Below are positions 8,290-16,687 of a stretch of 18,127 bases of DNA, in pieces. The notes under the pieces are model-generated. The model was not told the DNA's origin. It did not search any database and saw only the letters and a list, made by a program, of their open reading frames with translations. The stretch covers positions 40,465 through 58,591 of the forward strand of contig NW_008705609.1 of NCBI RefSeq assembly GCF_000186865.1, given 5' to 3'. The position numbers and the translations under genes are program-made. Origin of the DNA: Aureococcus anophagefferens. Its lineage: Eukaryota; Sar; Pelagophyceae; Pelagomonadales; Pelagomonadaceae. Every line of letters starts with the position of its first letter. Position 1 is the stretch's first letter.

Positions 8290-9375
8290 AGTTCAGCAGC
8301 GACGCGTGCACGCAGAGCTTCTGGAGCGCGCCGACGAGCACGAGAGCCTTCGCCGTCGCCGTCCCGCCCCGCGGCGCGGCGCGTTCGCAGACGTGGTCGT
8401 AGAGCTGCTTCTCCGCCGGCGTGAGCTCGACGACGACAATGTACGTCGTCTGCGGCGGCAGCGCGAGCGCTTGCGTCTCTCGCCGCAGGTGCAGGCCGCC
8501 GAGCGTGTTCTGGAGCCACGACCACGCGCGCTCCGCGATGAACGCGCGGCCTGGGCTCGCGCCGACGACGCGACCTTGGTCGATGCGTGCGAGGAGATCG
8601 TAGGGCAGAGTCGCCGGGTCCAGGAGCAGGAGGAGCGTGTGGAGCTCGGAGAGGTCGTTGCTGATCGGCGTCGCCGTGAGCAGGAGCAGGCGGCGGCGTC
8701 AAAGGCTGGACGCGACGGTGGACTGCTTCGTGCCGGGGTTCTTGAGCCTGTGGGCCTCGTCGAAGACGATGAGGTCGAGCATGGCCGTGAAGGCGTTCGC
8801 GTGCCGCACCATGGCCTCGTAGCCGATGACCGCGACGAGCGGCGCCGACGTCGTCGCCAGCCGCTGCAGGACCTCCGCGACGGACAGCGCGCGGGAGTCG
8901 CCGTCGGCGGTGACGATCGCCGGGGCCTCAGTGCCGAGGAACTTGCGGAACTCGGCGAGCCAGACGGGCACGACGGTGGCCGGCGCGACGACCAGAACCC
9001 GCGTCGCCGCGGCGCCACCGCCGAGCACCGCGGCGATGACCGCGATGGTCTGCGCCGTCTTGCCCATGCTCGGCGCGTCGCCGAGGATCGCCGCGCGCCG
9101 CGCGAGCACGAACGCGACGCCCTCGCTCTGGTGCGGCTTCAGCGCGTCTGCGAGGCCTCGCGGCACATCGCGGAGCGCGGGCGGCGGCGGCAGACCCGCA
9201 CGGACCGGCGGATCTCCGCGCGCCGGCTCGGCGGGGGGCGCGGGGACGAGTCCGCGAGGAGGATCTGGGGCGTCAAAATGAGGCGAAAATCCGGCCCCTC
9301 TCGCGCGCGGGGGTCCGGGAGCGGAGGCAGAAGCGTTTCCGCGCGGCCGGTCGCGGCTCCCTCGCCGTCACCGGG
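8290..9375 (-). pseudogene. SNF2/RAD54-like helicase, N-terminal lobe only, with in-frame stop
   Basis: SNF2 ATPases remodel chromatin or translocate on DNA. One minus-strand frame carries the motifs in order: LKPHQSEGVAFVLAR, motif I GDAPSMGKTAQTIA (usual form DEMGLGKT), Ia VLVVAPATVVPVWLAEF, motif II DEAHRLKNPGTKQS, motif III LLLLTATPISNDLSELHTLL, then the later segments ELTPAEKQLYDHVCE and LVGALQKLCVHASLL. An in-frame TGA (8699-8701) separates motifs II and III, leaving no room for an intron, so one codon appears to have become a stop. Homology fades near 8290 and the C-terminal helicase lobe (motifs IV-VI) is absent from the window. Upstream the frame is open to a TGA near 9376 but has no ATG. 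A truncated, probably dead gene, unless the stop is a base-calling error or read through. Confidence 0.7.
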
Positions 9376-9525
9376 GCGCGCCGACGCGCCTAGAGCGGGC
9401 TCGGGGCCGCCCACGACATGGTCGCCGCTGCCCCCCTCCTCTCCCGCAGCGCCGTCGGCTGGAAGACCGCCTACGAAGTGCAGTTGCACGTTGTCAGAAC
9501 CTCGCCCAAGGGAAAAGCGGGCGGA

Positions 9526-10140
9526 TCACAGCGGCGTGCGGTAGGCGTCGTGCTTCGCGTCGACGCAGTCGGCCCAGCTCCAGCTCGCGAGGTTGGGTAT
9601 GTCGGCGGTGTGGCACCGGTCGACGCGGCTCCAGGCGCGCAGCGCGTCGACCTTGTCGTCGTCGTCGTCGTCGTCGCTGCTGTCGCCGCCTTTGGACGCC
9701 GCCTTTGGACCCCGCATGGCACGCGAGCCGAGGAGCGAGTCGAAAAAGCCCGGGTCGATGAAGGAGGCGCCGCCGACCATGGGGTCGAAGCGCCGGGGAC
9801 CCGGGTCCTTGTGCTCGGGGGACACAGGCGCCGCGGGCTCGCAGCCCACTTCGAAGCGCACGCGCCGCGGCGGCGGCTTCGACCATGGCTCCTTCGCTCC
9901 ACCTTGGCGTCCGGGCTCACCTTCGTCGAGATGGGGCGGCTGGGCTCGAGGCGGATCTCGAGCGCCCCGGCGCTGTGCTGGCGCGCCGGTGTGCGGCGCC
10001 GACAGCGGGCGCTTGCCCGACCCGGGCGGCTCCATTTGCCCGCGGGCACGGTCCTCCCGGAGACGCGGTCGATGACGTAGACGTCCTTCAGGCCGTTGAG
10101 CGGCACGCCGATGTGCTCCGTGGCGTGGGCGACGACGACA
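9526..10140 (-). pseudogene. Unidentified ORF with frame breaks, 5' end cut by a repeat
   Basis: Protein-like reading with third-position C/G bias can be followed on the minus strand from about 10140. It starts HATEHIGVPLNGLKDVYVID, with probable frame changes near 10030, 9985 and 9885. The last part reads AKEPWSKPPPRRVRFEVGCE, then MVGGASFIDPGFFDSLLGSR, an acidic run SSDDDDDDD, and a C-terminus DCVDAKHDAYRTPL with stop at 9526-9528. Its 5' side stops where the 93-nt repeat begins (10145). No domain recognised. One long single-frame ORF covers the same DNA, but its middle has poor third-position bias, so I prefer the broken-gene view. Confidence 0.4.
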
Positions 10141-10144
10141 TCTA

Positions 10145-10237
10145 TATTCTATTTTGCAGTGTGTCGCGGAGCGTCCGTCCGAGCAGCAATATAAAACTTT
10201 CAATGAGTGGTTTAAAGCGAGCGCAGCGAGCAACCTC
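10145..10237. repeat. 93-nt direct repeat, copy 1
   Basis: Starts TATTCTATTTTGCAGTGTGT and ends GCGCAGCGAGCAACCTC. Differs from 10312-10404 at three positions with no gap. It lies directly against the 5' side of the broken minus-strand ORF. Confidence 0.92.
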
Positions 10238-10274
10238 AATCAAACGAGTGGCCAATAGCTCGCGAAGCCAGCTT

Positions 10275-10291
10275 GCCGGCCGTAGGCCGGC
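10275..10291. repeat. GC-rich inverted repeat between the 93-nt repeats
   Basis: Perfect 7-nt arms GCCGGCC and GGCCGGC around GTA. It sits between the two repeat copies and may be part of the same element. Confidence 0.7.
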
Positions 10292-10311
10292 TTGTCTATA
10301 TTAGGGATCCC

Positions 10312-10404
10312 TATTCTATTTTGCAGTGTGTCGCGGAGCGTCCGTCCGAGCAGCAACATAAAACTCTTAATGAGTGGTTTAAAGCGAGCGCAGCGAGCAA
10401 CCTC
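10312..10404. repeat. 93-nt direct repeat, copy 2
   Basis: Second copy of 10145-10237, 167 nt downstream in the same orientation, with three substitutions, all between about 10355 and 10370. The stretch 10405-10500 after it holds nothing recognisable. Confidence 0.92.
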
Positions 10405-10519
10405 CCAGATAAGGTGAACCATAGCACTGGCGTTATAGGCTAGGTTAAGGAGGAGGAGAAGGATACGGGGATCCGTACCCTAGGGGATGACGCTGGGGGA
10501 ATTGGGTCATCTGCTCCCC

Positions 10520-10994
10520 CGCCGCATGCGGGCGTAAGGAGATTTCAGTCAAAGACCCAGCAAAAACAAGCAGCTACGATATACCCGAGGTCTGCCACCA
10601 GGGTGAAGGAAGTTCCGCCCAGTTCGCGCTCGGCGCGGCACGGAACTACGGCTTCGGCGCCATCCGCGTCCAGGTCGGGCGGCACGTCAGGATCGTCTCG
10701 AGCCACCACTACGTGGCCGCGCCCGACGTCGAGCTCGACGTCGCCCGCATGGCACCCATGGTCCCCCCGCCGGACCCGCCGGCCCACGTGGCGCCGCACT
10801 TCAGCTACCTGCCGCTCGACACTCTGCCAAGCTCGCGGCCGGACGCGAGCGGCGGCGACCCCGCGCGGCCCACGGCCGACGAGACCTCGGCCCCGGAGGA
10901 GCTGCGCCCCCCGCTCGCGGGGGAGCACGGCCCCGCGCCCACGGGGGAGCCTCCCGACGTTGGAAAATCCCACTGTATGCATGACGATTTCTAG
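10520..10994 (+). CDS. Unidentified ORF fragment upstream of the ABCA gene
   Basis: Frame 0 is open from about 10520 to a TAG at 10992-10994. From about 10600 it is clearly GC-biased and protein-like: AQFALGAARNYGFGAIRVQV, VRIVSSHHYVAAPDVELDV, then a Pro-rich tail with PPPDPPAHVAPHF and PEELRPPLAGEHGPAPTGE. No start codon with good context is visible, and TCTGCCACCAG just before about 10600 could be a splice acceptor, so this may be a terminal exon or a remnant. The last dozen codons (KSHCMHDDF) fall in locally AT-richer DNA. It ends about 110 nt before the ABCA start on the same strand. Family unknown. Confidence 0.35.
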
Positions 10995-11101
10995 AATCTC
11001 ACCGTCGAGCTCGAACGATGGGGCTGCCGCCGTCTCGTGCGTGCACGAGCCGGTGAGCTTCGGTGTGTACGCGGCCCGCGCTCGCGGCCCCACGAAAGAC
11101 G

Positions 11102-14100
11102 ATGGAGGCCCTGCCGGCGCCGTCGCGCGACAGCGAGGCGCAGCTGCTCGCCATGCTGAGCAAGCTCTGGCTCATCCGGCGGCGCGACCGGACCGCGGCG
11201 CTGCAGATCTTCGGGCTGCCGGCCTTCGCGTTATCGCTCTGCGCGCTCGTCTACGAGGTCTTCGGCCGCGGCCTGCGGCACAGCACGGGCTACTTCGAGC
11301 TCGTCGTCGTGCCGCTCTTTGGCGTGTCGGCGTTCAGCAGCTCGCTGGCGACGACCTTAGTCGCCGAGCGGAGCCAGGGGTTGCTAGAGACGATGAAGAT
11401 CATGTCGCTCAGCGACGGCGTCTACCAGATTGCCCACGTCTTCGAGGCGCTGGCCCTCGGCGCCGTCGCGGCGGCCGAGGTCGCGTTTCTCACGGTCTGG
11501 CTCGAGCTGTGCAAGCAGCCCCAGTGGGGCGCCGTCTTCGACCTCTTCCTCGCCTTCTATGTGGCGCAGACGGCCCTGGCGCTCCTCGTCGCGTCCGCCG
11601 TCGAGCGCGAGCAGTTCGCGGGGCAGCTCATGTTCTTCGGGCAAGTCGTCGCCGCGCCGCTCGTCTTCGCGCTCGCCGTCGTCAAGATGGAGGACGGCCA
11701 CCGCGACGTCAAGGACCACTACGTGTCACCGCGGGTCCAGCGCCTCGCCTGCCTCCACCCCACCGTCGCGCTCCTCGTGGGCCTCGACGCGTTCCGGGGC
11801 CCGCCGACGAACGAGAGGCTCCGGCCCCCGTACCGGGGCCTGCCCGAGCGCGAGATCATCCGCATGCTCGTCATCGACGCCGTGGTCTACTTTGTCCTCG
11901 CGCGGCTCGAGCTCGCGCTGCGGTCGGAGTACGGGTCCGTCGCGGCGTTCTACGAGAGGGCCGCGGCGCTCTGCCGCGCGTGCGTGTACGGCGTGGACGA
12001 CCTGGCGCTCATGGAGCCGCTCCTCGCGAGTGAGCACGCGCGGCCGGCGCCGGGCGCCCTCCAGGACGCGAAGCTGACTCACGGCACGCCGCCGTCCGTC
12101 GTCTGCCGCGACCTCCGGAAAGTTTACGGCGGCAAGGCCGTCGTCGACGACCTCAGCCTCGACATGTACGAGGGCGAGATCTTCTCGCTGTTGGGCCACA
12201 ACGGCGCGGGCAAGTCGACGACCTGCGGCCTCCTGACGGGCATCGTCGCGAGCGACTCGAAGAGGGAAGATGGGGGCGCGGTCGTCTACGGCCACGGCAT
12301 CCGCGGCGGCATGACGGCCGTGCGCCAGCTCGCGGGCTTCTGCCCCCAGCACGACTGCCTCTTTGAGAAGCTGTCCTGCTACGAGCACGTTGTCTTCTTC
12401 GGGCGACTGAAGGGGCGGGCCCAGGCGGACGCGGAGCGCGCGGCCGCAGATCTGCTGGACCGGTTTCGATTGGGCGACCGGCGGAGCGACCTGGCCTGCG
12501 AGCTGTCCGGCGGCATGCGGCGCAAGCTGTCGACGGCAATCGCCCTCTGCGGCGGGTCCAAGTTCGCGCTGCTCGACGAGCCGACCGCGGGCATGGACGC
12601 GCTCGCGCGACGCGAGCTCTGGGACCTGCTCGCCGCCGTGAAGCGGGACCGCACGGTCCTGCTGACGACGCACTACATGGACGAGGCCGACGCCCTGGGC
12701 GACCGCATCGGCATCATGGTCTCCGGCGTGCTGCGGTGCTGCGGGACGTCCCAGTTCCTCAAGCGGTACTACGGCGCGGGCTACCGGGTCGTCTGCGAGC
12801 GGAACAGGGACGCCGCGGCGCCGTCCCTGCGCAAGTTCGACGAGCTCCTCGCGCTTAAGCTCGGCGAGGGCGCGAAGCGCCTGACGGAGGGCGCCGAGGC
12901 CGCCCACAACGACGTCATCGTCGCCACGCTGCCGTCGACGGCGCTGCCGCACTTCGCGGTTCTTCGACGCTCTGGAGTCGCAGAAGCGCAAGCTCGAGAT
13001 CGCGTCCTACGGCGTCGCCGTGTCGACGCTCGAGGAAGTCTTCCTCAAGGTCGACGGCCAGCACGCGCGCCTCGACCGCGACGGCGCCCGGGGCGCGACA
13101 GCGCGCGCGCTCGGGAGCGGGCGCGCGTACGTGCCGTCGCCGGCGACCCAGATCTACGGCCTATTAAAGGCGCGCCTCAACGTCGCGAAGCGCTCCAAGG
13201 CCGACGCCTTCAACGCCCTCTTCCCTATCCTCGGCTTCTTCGCGTCCTTCCTCTGCGACAAGTACGAGATGTTCGGCAAGGGCGACCTCAACGTCGCGAA
13301 CGACTTCGCGGCCGCGTACTTCATCTCCATCGCCTTCATGGCCTACCCGGCGGCCATCGCCGCGCGCATCATCCACGAGCGGCGCGTCAAGCTGCGGAGC
13401 CTGCTGGCGGTCATGGGCGTCGACGCGCCGACGTACTGGGTCGGCAACTTTGTCGGCGACGGCGCGCTCTACGGCGTCGTGCTCGCGGCCATGTGGGCCA
13501 TCATGATCGGCATCGCGCCCCAGCGCTGGATCCGCCAGGGCGCCATGTCCTACCTGCTCCCGGTCTGGGGCGCCTTCCTCATCGCCTACGCGTACTCGCT
13601 CTCCTTTTTGTTCGGGACGTCGCCCGCGCGCGCGGTCGTCGGCATCCCGGGCCTGAACCTGCTGCTGACCATGCTGCCCCAGACCATCGTGCTCGTGGCC
13701 TGGGTTTTAGCCCACAAGCGCTTCCCCAAGATCTTCACGAAGGCGCGCGTGGAGACGGGCCAGTTCTGGCTCGGCGCCGTGACGAGCCCGTACACGAGCT
13801 TCTGGATCGGCTTCTTCCAGATGGGCGCGGGCCACTTCAAGAAGTACGTCTCGAAGCAGACGGTCTACCCGACGCCGCGGGACATCATGGTCGTGTTAGC
13901 CGTCGAGGGCGCCTGCCATCTGCTTCTGGTGCTCTATCTCGACGGCCGCGCGCGGCTTCCCGTCGCGCTGCCGCCGCACGGCAACGACTTGGACCCCGAG
14001 GAGGACGACGACGTCCGCGCGGAGCGCCAGGCCGTGCTCGCGACGCCCGACGGGCCGGGCGGGGACGAGGAGGTGGGGGCGGCGCCCGCGCTCGTGGTGA

Positions 14101-15211
14101 AGCACCTCCGCAAGGTCTTCCCGGCGGCGAAGCCCGGCGACGCGGACGTCGTCGCCGTGCGCAACAACTGCTTCCAGGTGCGCCGCGGCGAGTGCTTCGG
14201 GCTGCTGGGCGCCAACGGCGCGGGCAAGTCGACGACGCTGAACATGATCATCCGCCACACGGTGCCGTCGGCCGGGGACGCGCGGATCATGGGCCACTCC
14301 GTGCTCGACGACTTCGACGCGGCCGCGAAGCATCTCGGCGTCGTCGACCAGCACAACACGCTCTGGGACTCGCTGAGCGCCCAGGACCACCTGGAGCTCT
14401 TCGCCATGCTCCGGGGCTGCCCGCGCGGCGAGGCGCGCGCGCTCGTCGACGCGTGTCTGGAAGACTTGGAGCTGAAGCCGCACGCGGCGAAGCTGAGCTG
14501 CGATCTGAGCGGCGGCATGAAGCGGAAGCTATGCTGCGCCATCGCGTTGATCGGCGACCCGGCCTGCGTGCTCCTCGACGAGCCGTCCGCGGGCCTCGAC
14601 CCCGTCGCGCGGCGGAACCTGTGGAACGTGCTGGGCGCGACGATGTCCGCGCGGGGCGTCGTGCTGACGTCGCACCTCATGGACGAGGTCACGGTGCTCT
14701 GCGACCGCATCTCGATCATGACCAAGGGCACGATGCGCTGTTTAGGGACGCCCCAGCATTTGGTGGACGCGTACGGGCGCCACTACGAGCTCACCTTAGT
14801 CCACACGCTCGACGCGGACCCCGCGAAGCTCGACGAGTTCGTTCACGCGTCCTTTTCCAAGCGGAGCTCGCTCGACAGCGTCATGCAGAACCGGCGGACC
14901 TACCTCATCGACCGCGACGCCGTCGACGTCGCGAGCGCGTTCCGGTCCCTGGAGAAGCGGAAGAAGGCGCTCGGCGTCGACGAGTACATGTTCAATCAGC
15001 CGTCGCTGGAGCAGGTCTTCCTGAAGTTCGCCGCGTCGCTGGAGCAGGTCTTCCTGAAGTTCGCCGCGTCCGCGCACGGCGCGACGACTTCCTCGAGGCC
15101 GAGCCCGTGACGGCGAAGCCCCACGGCAACTTCGGCGAGGACGCAAGCGACGCCGAGGCGCCGCCCGCGCTCACGCGCGGGACGTCGTTCTCCCACAAGC
15201 GCGGGCGATAA
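11102..15211 (+). CDS. ABCA-family full transporter (two membrane domains, two ATPase domains), with two frame breaks
   Basis: ABCA proteins flip or export lipids. Start ATG 11102 has A at -3 and G at +4. The first membrane domain (11200-11930) is compact, with a very short ectodomain and the family block LVAERSQGLLETMKIMSLSD. ATPase 1 has Walker A GHNGAGKST (about 12194), Q-loop CPQHDCLF, signature LSGGMRRKL, Walker B FALLDEPTAGMD and TTHYMDEAD. Membrane domain 2 spans about 13150-13960. ATPase 2 has GANGAGKST (about 14212), LSGGMKRKL, VLLDEPSAGLD and TSHLMDE. Each ATPase is followed by the family's 'LEEVF/LEQVF' motif. Reading moves from frame 2 to frame 0 near 12955-12965 (one extra T would explain it), and back near 15070-15085 to DDFLEAEPVTAKPHGNFGE and the natural stop at 15209-15211. 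Unrepaired, NBD2 is lost or out of frame. About 1,370 residues overall. Two-base-exact domain limits were not computed. Confidence 0.88.
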   Translation: MEALPAPSRDSEAQLLAMLSKLWLIRRRDRTAALQIFGLPAFALSLCALVYEVFGRGLRHSTGYFELVVVPLFGVSAFSSSLATTLVAERSQGLLETMKIMSLSDGVYQIAHVFEALALGAVAAAEVAFLTVWLELCKQPQWGAVFDLFLAFYVAQTALALLVASAVEREQFAGQLMFFGQVVAAPLVFALAVVKMEDGHRDVKDHYVSPRVQRLACLHPTVALLVGLDAFRGPPTNERLRPPYRGLPEREIIRMLVIDAVVYFVLARLELALRSEYGSVAAFYERAAALCRACVYGVDDLALMEPLLASEHARPAPGALQDAKLTHGTPPSVVCRDLRKVYGGKAVVDDLSLDMYEGEIFSLLGHNGAGKSTTCGLLTGIVASDSKREDGGAVVYGHGIRGGMTAVRQLAGFCPQHDCLFEKLSCYEHVVFFGRLKGRAQADAERAAADLLDRFRLGDRRSDLACELSGGMRRKLSTAIALCGGSKFALLDEPTAGMDALARRELWDLLAAVKRDRTVLLTTHYMDEADALGDRIGIMVSGVLRCCGTSQFLKRYYGAGYRVVCERNRDAAAPSLRKFDELLALKLGEGAKRLTEGAEAAHNDVIVATLPSTALPHFAVLRRSGVAEAQARDRVLRRRRVDARGSLPQGRRPARAPRPRRRPGRDSARARERARVRAVAGDPDLRPIKGAPQRREALQGRRLQRPLPYPRLLRVLPLRQVRDVRQGRPQRRERLRGRVLHLHRLHGLPGGHRRAHHPRAARQAAEPAGGHGRRRADVLGRQLCRRRRALRRRARGHVGHHDRHRAPALDPPGRHVLPAPGLGRLPHRLRVLALLFVRDVARARGRRHPGPEPAADHAAPDHRARGLGFSPQALPQDLHEGARGDGPVLARRRDEPVHELLDRLLPDGRGPLQEVRLEADGLPDAAGHHGRVSRRGRLPSASGALSRRPRAASRRAAAARQRLGPRGGRRRPRGAPGRARDARRAGRGRGGGGGARARGEAPPQGLPGGEARRRGRRRRAQQLLPGAPRRVLRAAGRQRRGQVDDAEHDHPPHGAVGRGRADHGPLRARRLRRGREASRRRRPAQHALGLAERPGPPGALRHAPGLPARRGARARRRVSGRLGAEAARGEAELRSERRHEAEAMLRHRVDRRPGLRAPRRAVRGPRPRRAAEPVERAGRDDVRAGRRADVAPHGRGHGALRPHLDHDQGHDALFRDAPAFGGRVRAPLRAHLSPHARRGPREARRVRSRVLFQAELARQRHAEPADLPHRPRRRRRRERVPVPGEAEEGARRRRVHVQSAVAGAGLPEVRRVAGAGLPEVRRVRARRDDFLEAEPVTAKPHGNFGEDASDAEAPPALTRGTSFSHKRGR
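15003..15068 (+). repeat. Exact 33-nt in-frame tandem duplication in the ABCA C-terminus
   Basis: The units 15003-15035 and 15036-15068 are identical and each encodes SLEQVFLKFAA. This is the motif after NBD2 that corresponds to the conserved VFVNFA-type C-terminal motif of ABCA1-like proteins. The duplication preserves the reading frame and lies directly before the second frame break. Confidence 0.9.
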
Positions 15212-15218
15212 CGCGCCT

Positions 15219-15340
15219 AGGAATACGCCTCGGGGTCGTAGAGGAACAGGTGGGGCCGCGGGTTGTAGAGCACCCGGTATACCTGGGAGTAGGGCTCGAT
15301 GCCCTTCTTCCCCGCGGCGAATGCGAGTTGCCTCCATCTG
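15219..15340 (-). CDS. Probable 3'-terminal exon of an unknown minus-strand gene
   Basis: One minus-strand frame reads RWRQLAFAAGKKGIEPYSQV then YRVLYNPRPHLFLYDPEAYS and ends in TAG at 15219-15221, eight bases beyond the ABCA stop on the other strand. It has natural protein composition and C/G-ending codons. On its 5' side is CCCATTTTTACTGCAG, a pyrimidine-rich splice-acceptor sequence, so this looks like a last exon. No matching upstream exon is evident in 15341-15500, which is AT-richer and open only in short frames. The gene may be broken, or the exon may be an orphan. Family not recognised. Confidence 0.4.
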
Positions 15341-15499
15341 CTGCAGTAAAAATGGGACCCAAAAAAAGGAGTACGCCTCTTCCACCTTGTGGGCTCGAAG
15401 AAAGCACCCGAGCGTCATTCCCAATCTGCATCTGCAACGCAAAGCCGGCTTTCTATCCTGGCGAGCCACATACGATTTAGTTTGAATTATTTATCTCTT

Positions 15500-15840
15500 T
15501 ACTTCAGAGGCATGCAGATCGATCGACGCGATGTCGGAGCTGTCGACACGGACACGCGCTCGGCGACGGACGCGCCCAGATGGTCGATGACGGGTCGACG
15601 ACAAAGAGGCAGCCGCGCCGGCACCGAAATCGACGAGGTGACCTTCCTGCGCGGCCCGCTCGAGGCGCTGGGCGTCGACGGCTTCACCTGGAGCGTCGAT
15701 CGTCGGCGCGCGGTCCGCGGCGATCCTCGAGGCGCTCGGCGTCCCGCTGGGCGTCCGAGACGTGGACGAGATCCTCGGGGCGCGTGCTGGTCGATGCCGC
15801 GCCCGTCCTTCGATAAGAAGATGACGCGCCGCGCGCCCCT
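15500..15840 (+). pseudogene. Short coding-like fragments, frame-broken, unknown
   Basis: Plus frame 2 reads EIDEVTFLRGPLEALGVDGF and TWSVDR (about 15628-15700). After a frame change, AAILEALGVPLGVRDVDEIL follows (about 15718-15778). Both pieces share the phrase 'LEALGV' and have strong third-position C/G bias. No domain recognised. Possibly a remnant of one gene. Confidence 0.3.
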
Positions 15841-15981
15841 GCGCCATGTCCGCGACAACGAACACGGGACGCCTTCCTCAAGGCGGCGAAGGGGCGCGGA
15901 CCCGCGGCGCGGCGCTGTCTTCGAGGACTCGCCCCTCGGTCGCGCTTCCGCGCACACCCGCCAACGCGGGCCGCTTCGCCG
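15840..15981. repeat. 142-nt direct repeat, copy 1
   Basis: Matches 16546-16687 with a constant offset of 706 nt, no gaps and about six substitutions. It starts TGCGCCATGTCCGCGACAAC and ends GGGCCGCTTCGCCG. Part of the repeat mosaic between the ABCA gene and the right-hand gene. Confidence 0.9.
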
Positions 15982-16043
15982 AGCTCACGCTGACCTTTAC
16001 GGGATCGCGGACTTCCGACGAGAAGCGACTCGAAGCACGAAGC

Positions 16044-16103
16044 ATCCCAGCACAAAACCGCTTCAACCATGATATCCCGGCACAAAAACGCTTCAAGCAT
16101 CTG
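16044..16103. repeat. 30-nt tandem repeat, two copies
   Basis: The units 16044-16073 and 16074-16103 both carry ATCCC(A/G)GCACAAAA and CGCTTCAA, with a few mismatches. The rest of 15982-16343 shows nothing recognisable. Confidence 0.7.
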
Positions 16104-16343
16104 CTGACGATGCCCTTCTGCCTTTGCAAGAACCTCCCGGCGCCCATCGTCCTTCGTGCTACGCGCGCGGATATAGCAACACTATCGGCGTAGCATGCCA
16201 CACTGACCCGGGTTAGTATGAGAGGCAGCTCGAGGCGATCGCGACACAACATTAGAGAAAGGCGCCACGAAAGCGCACGTCGCTTAGGCTCGTCGTCACT
16301 TTCCCGCCTTCTCGATTTTGCTTTCCTTCTCACTCTCCTTTTT

Positions 16344-16545
16344 CCCTAGCGCGAAAATGCCTACGGATAGTCCAAGTCCGGCCTCAACGTGGCCAAAGAC
16401 ACCTATCGCCAGCTGCACCACGCGATGGGGCAGCCCCCTTGCAGTGGCCCGGTCCGCTGCCAGCGGCACTCTAATCCACACCCTAGCGCGAAAATGCCTA
16501 CGGATAGTCCCCAGGGGCACTGCAAGTCCGGCCTCAACGTGGCCA
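16344..16545. repeat. Nested short repeats preceding copy 2 of the 142-nt repeat
   Basis: 16344-16395 contains CCCTAGCGCGAAAATGCC...GGATAGTCC joined directly to AAGTCCGGCCTCAACGTGGC. 16491-16545 repeats both parts with a 13-nt insertion (CCAGGGGCACTGC) between them. Copy 2 of the 142-nt repeat follows at once. Confidence 0.8.
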
Positions 16546-16687
16546 TGCGCCATGTCCGCGACAACGAACACGGGACGCCTTCCTCAAGGCGGCGAAGGGG
16601 CTCAGACCCGCGGCGCGGCGCTGCCTTCAAGGACTCGCCCCTCGGTCGCGCTTCCGCGCACGCCCGCCGACGCGGGCCGCTTCGCCG
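16546..16687. repeat. 142-nt direct repeat, copy 2
   Basis: Second copy of 15840-15981. The downstream flank differs completely: copy 1 continues GAGCTCACGC and copy 2 TTAATAGAGT, so the right edge of the repeat is sharp. Confidence 0.9.

Noticed and set aside
8252..9544. A 430-codon plus-strand ORF opposite the SNF2 remnant
   Set aside because: Arg/Glu low-complexity shadow of the GC-rich minus strand, which carries the conserved helicase motifs.
9526..10239. A single continuous 237-codon minus-strand gene starting inside the 93-nt repeat
   Set aside because: Its first part translates repeat sequence and its middle has weak third-position C/G bias, while other frames carry the bias there.
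12965..15070. The long frame-2 continuation across the second half of the ABCA gene
   Set aside because: It is Arg-rich shadow sequence; NBD2 and the membrane domain lie in frame 0 here. Only the last stretch (about 15085-15211) of frame 2 looks genuine.
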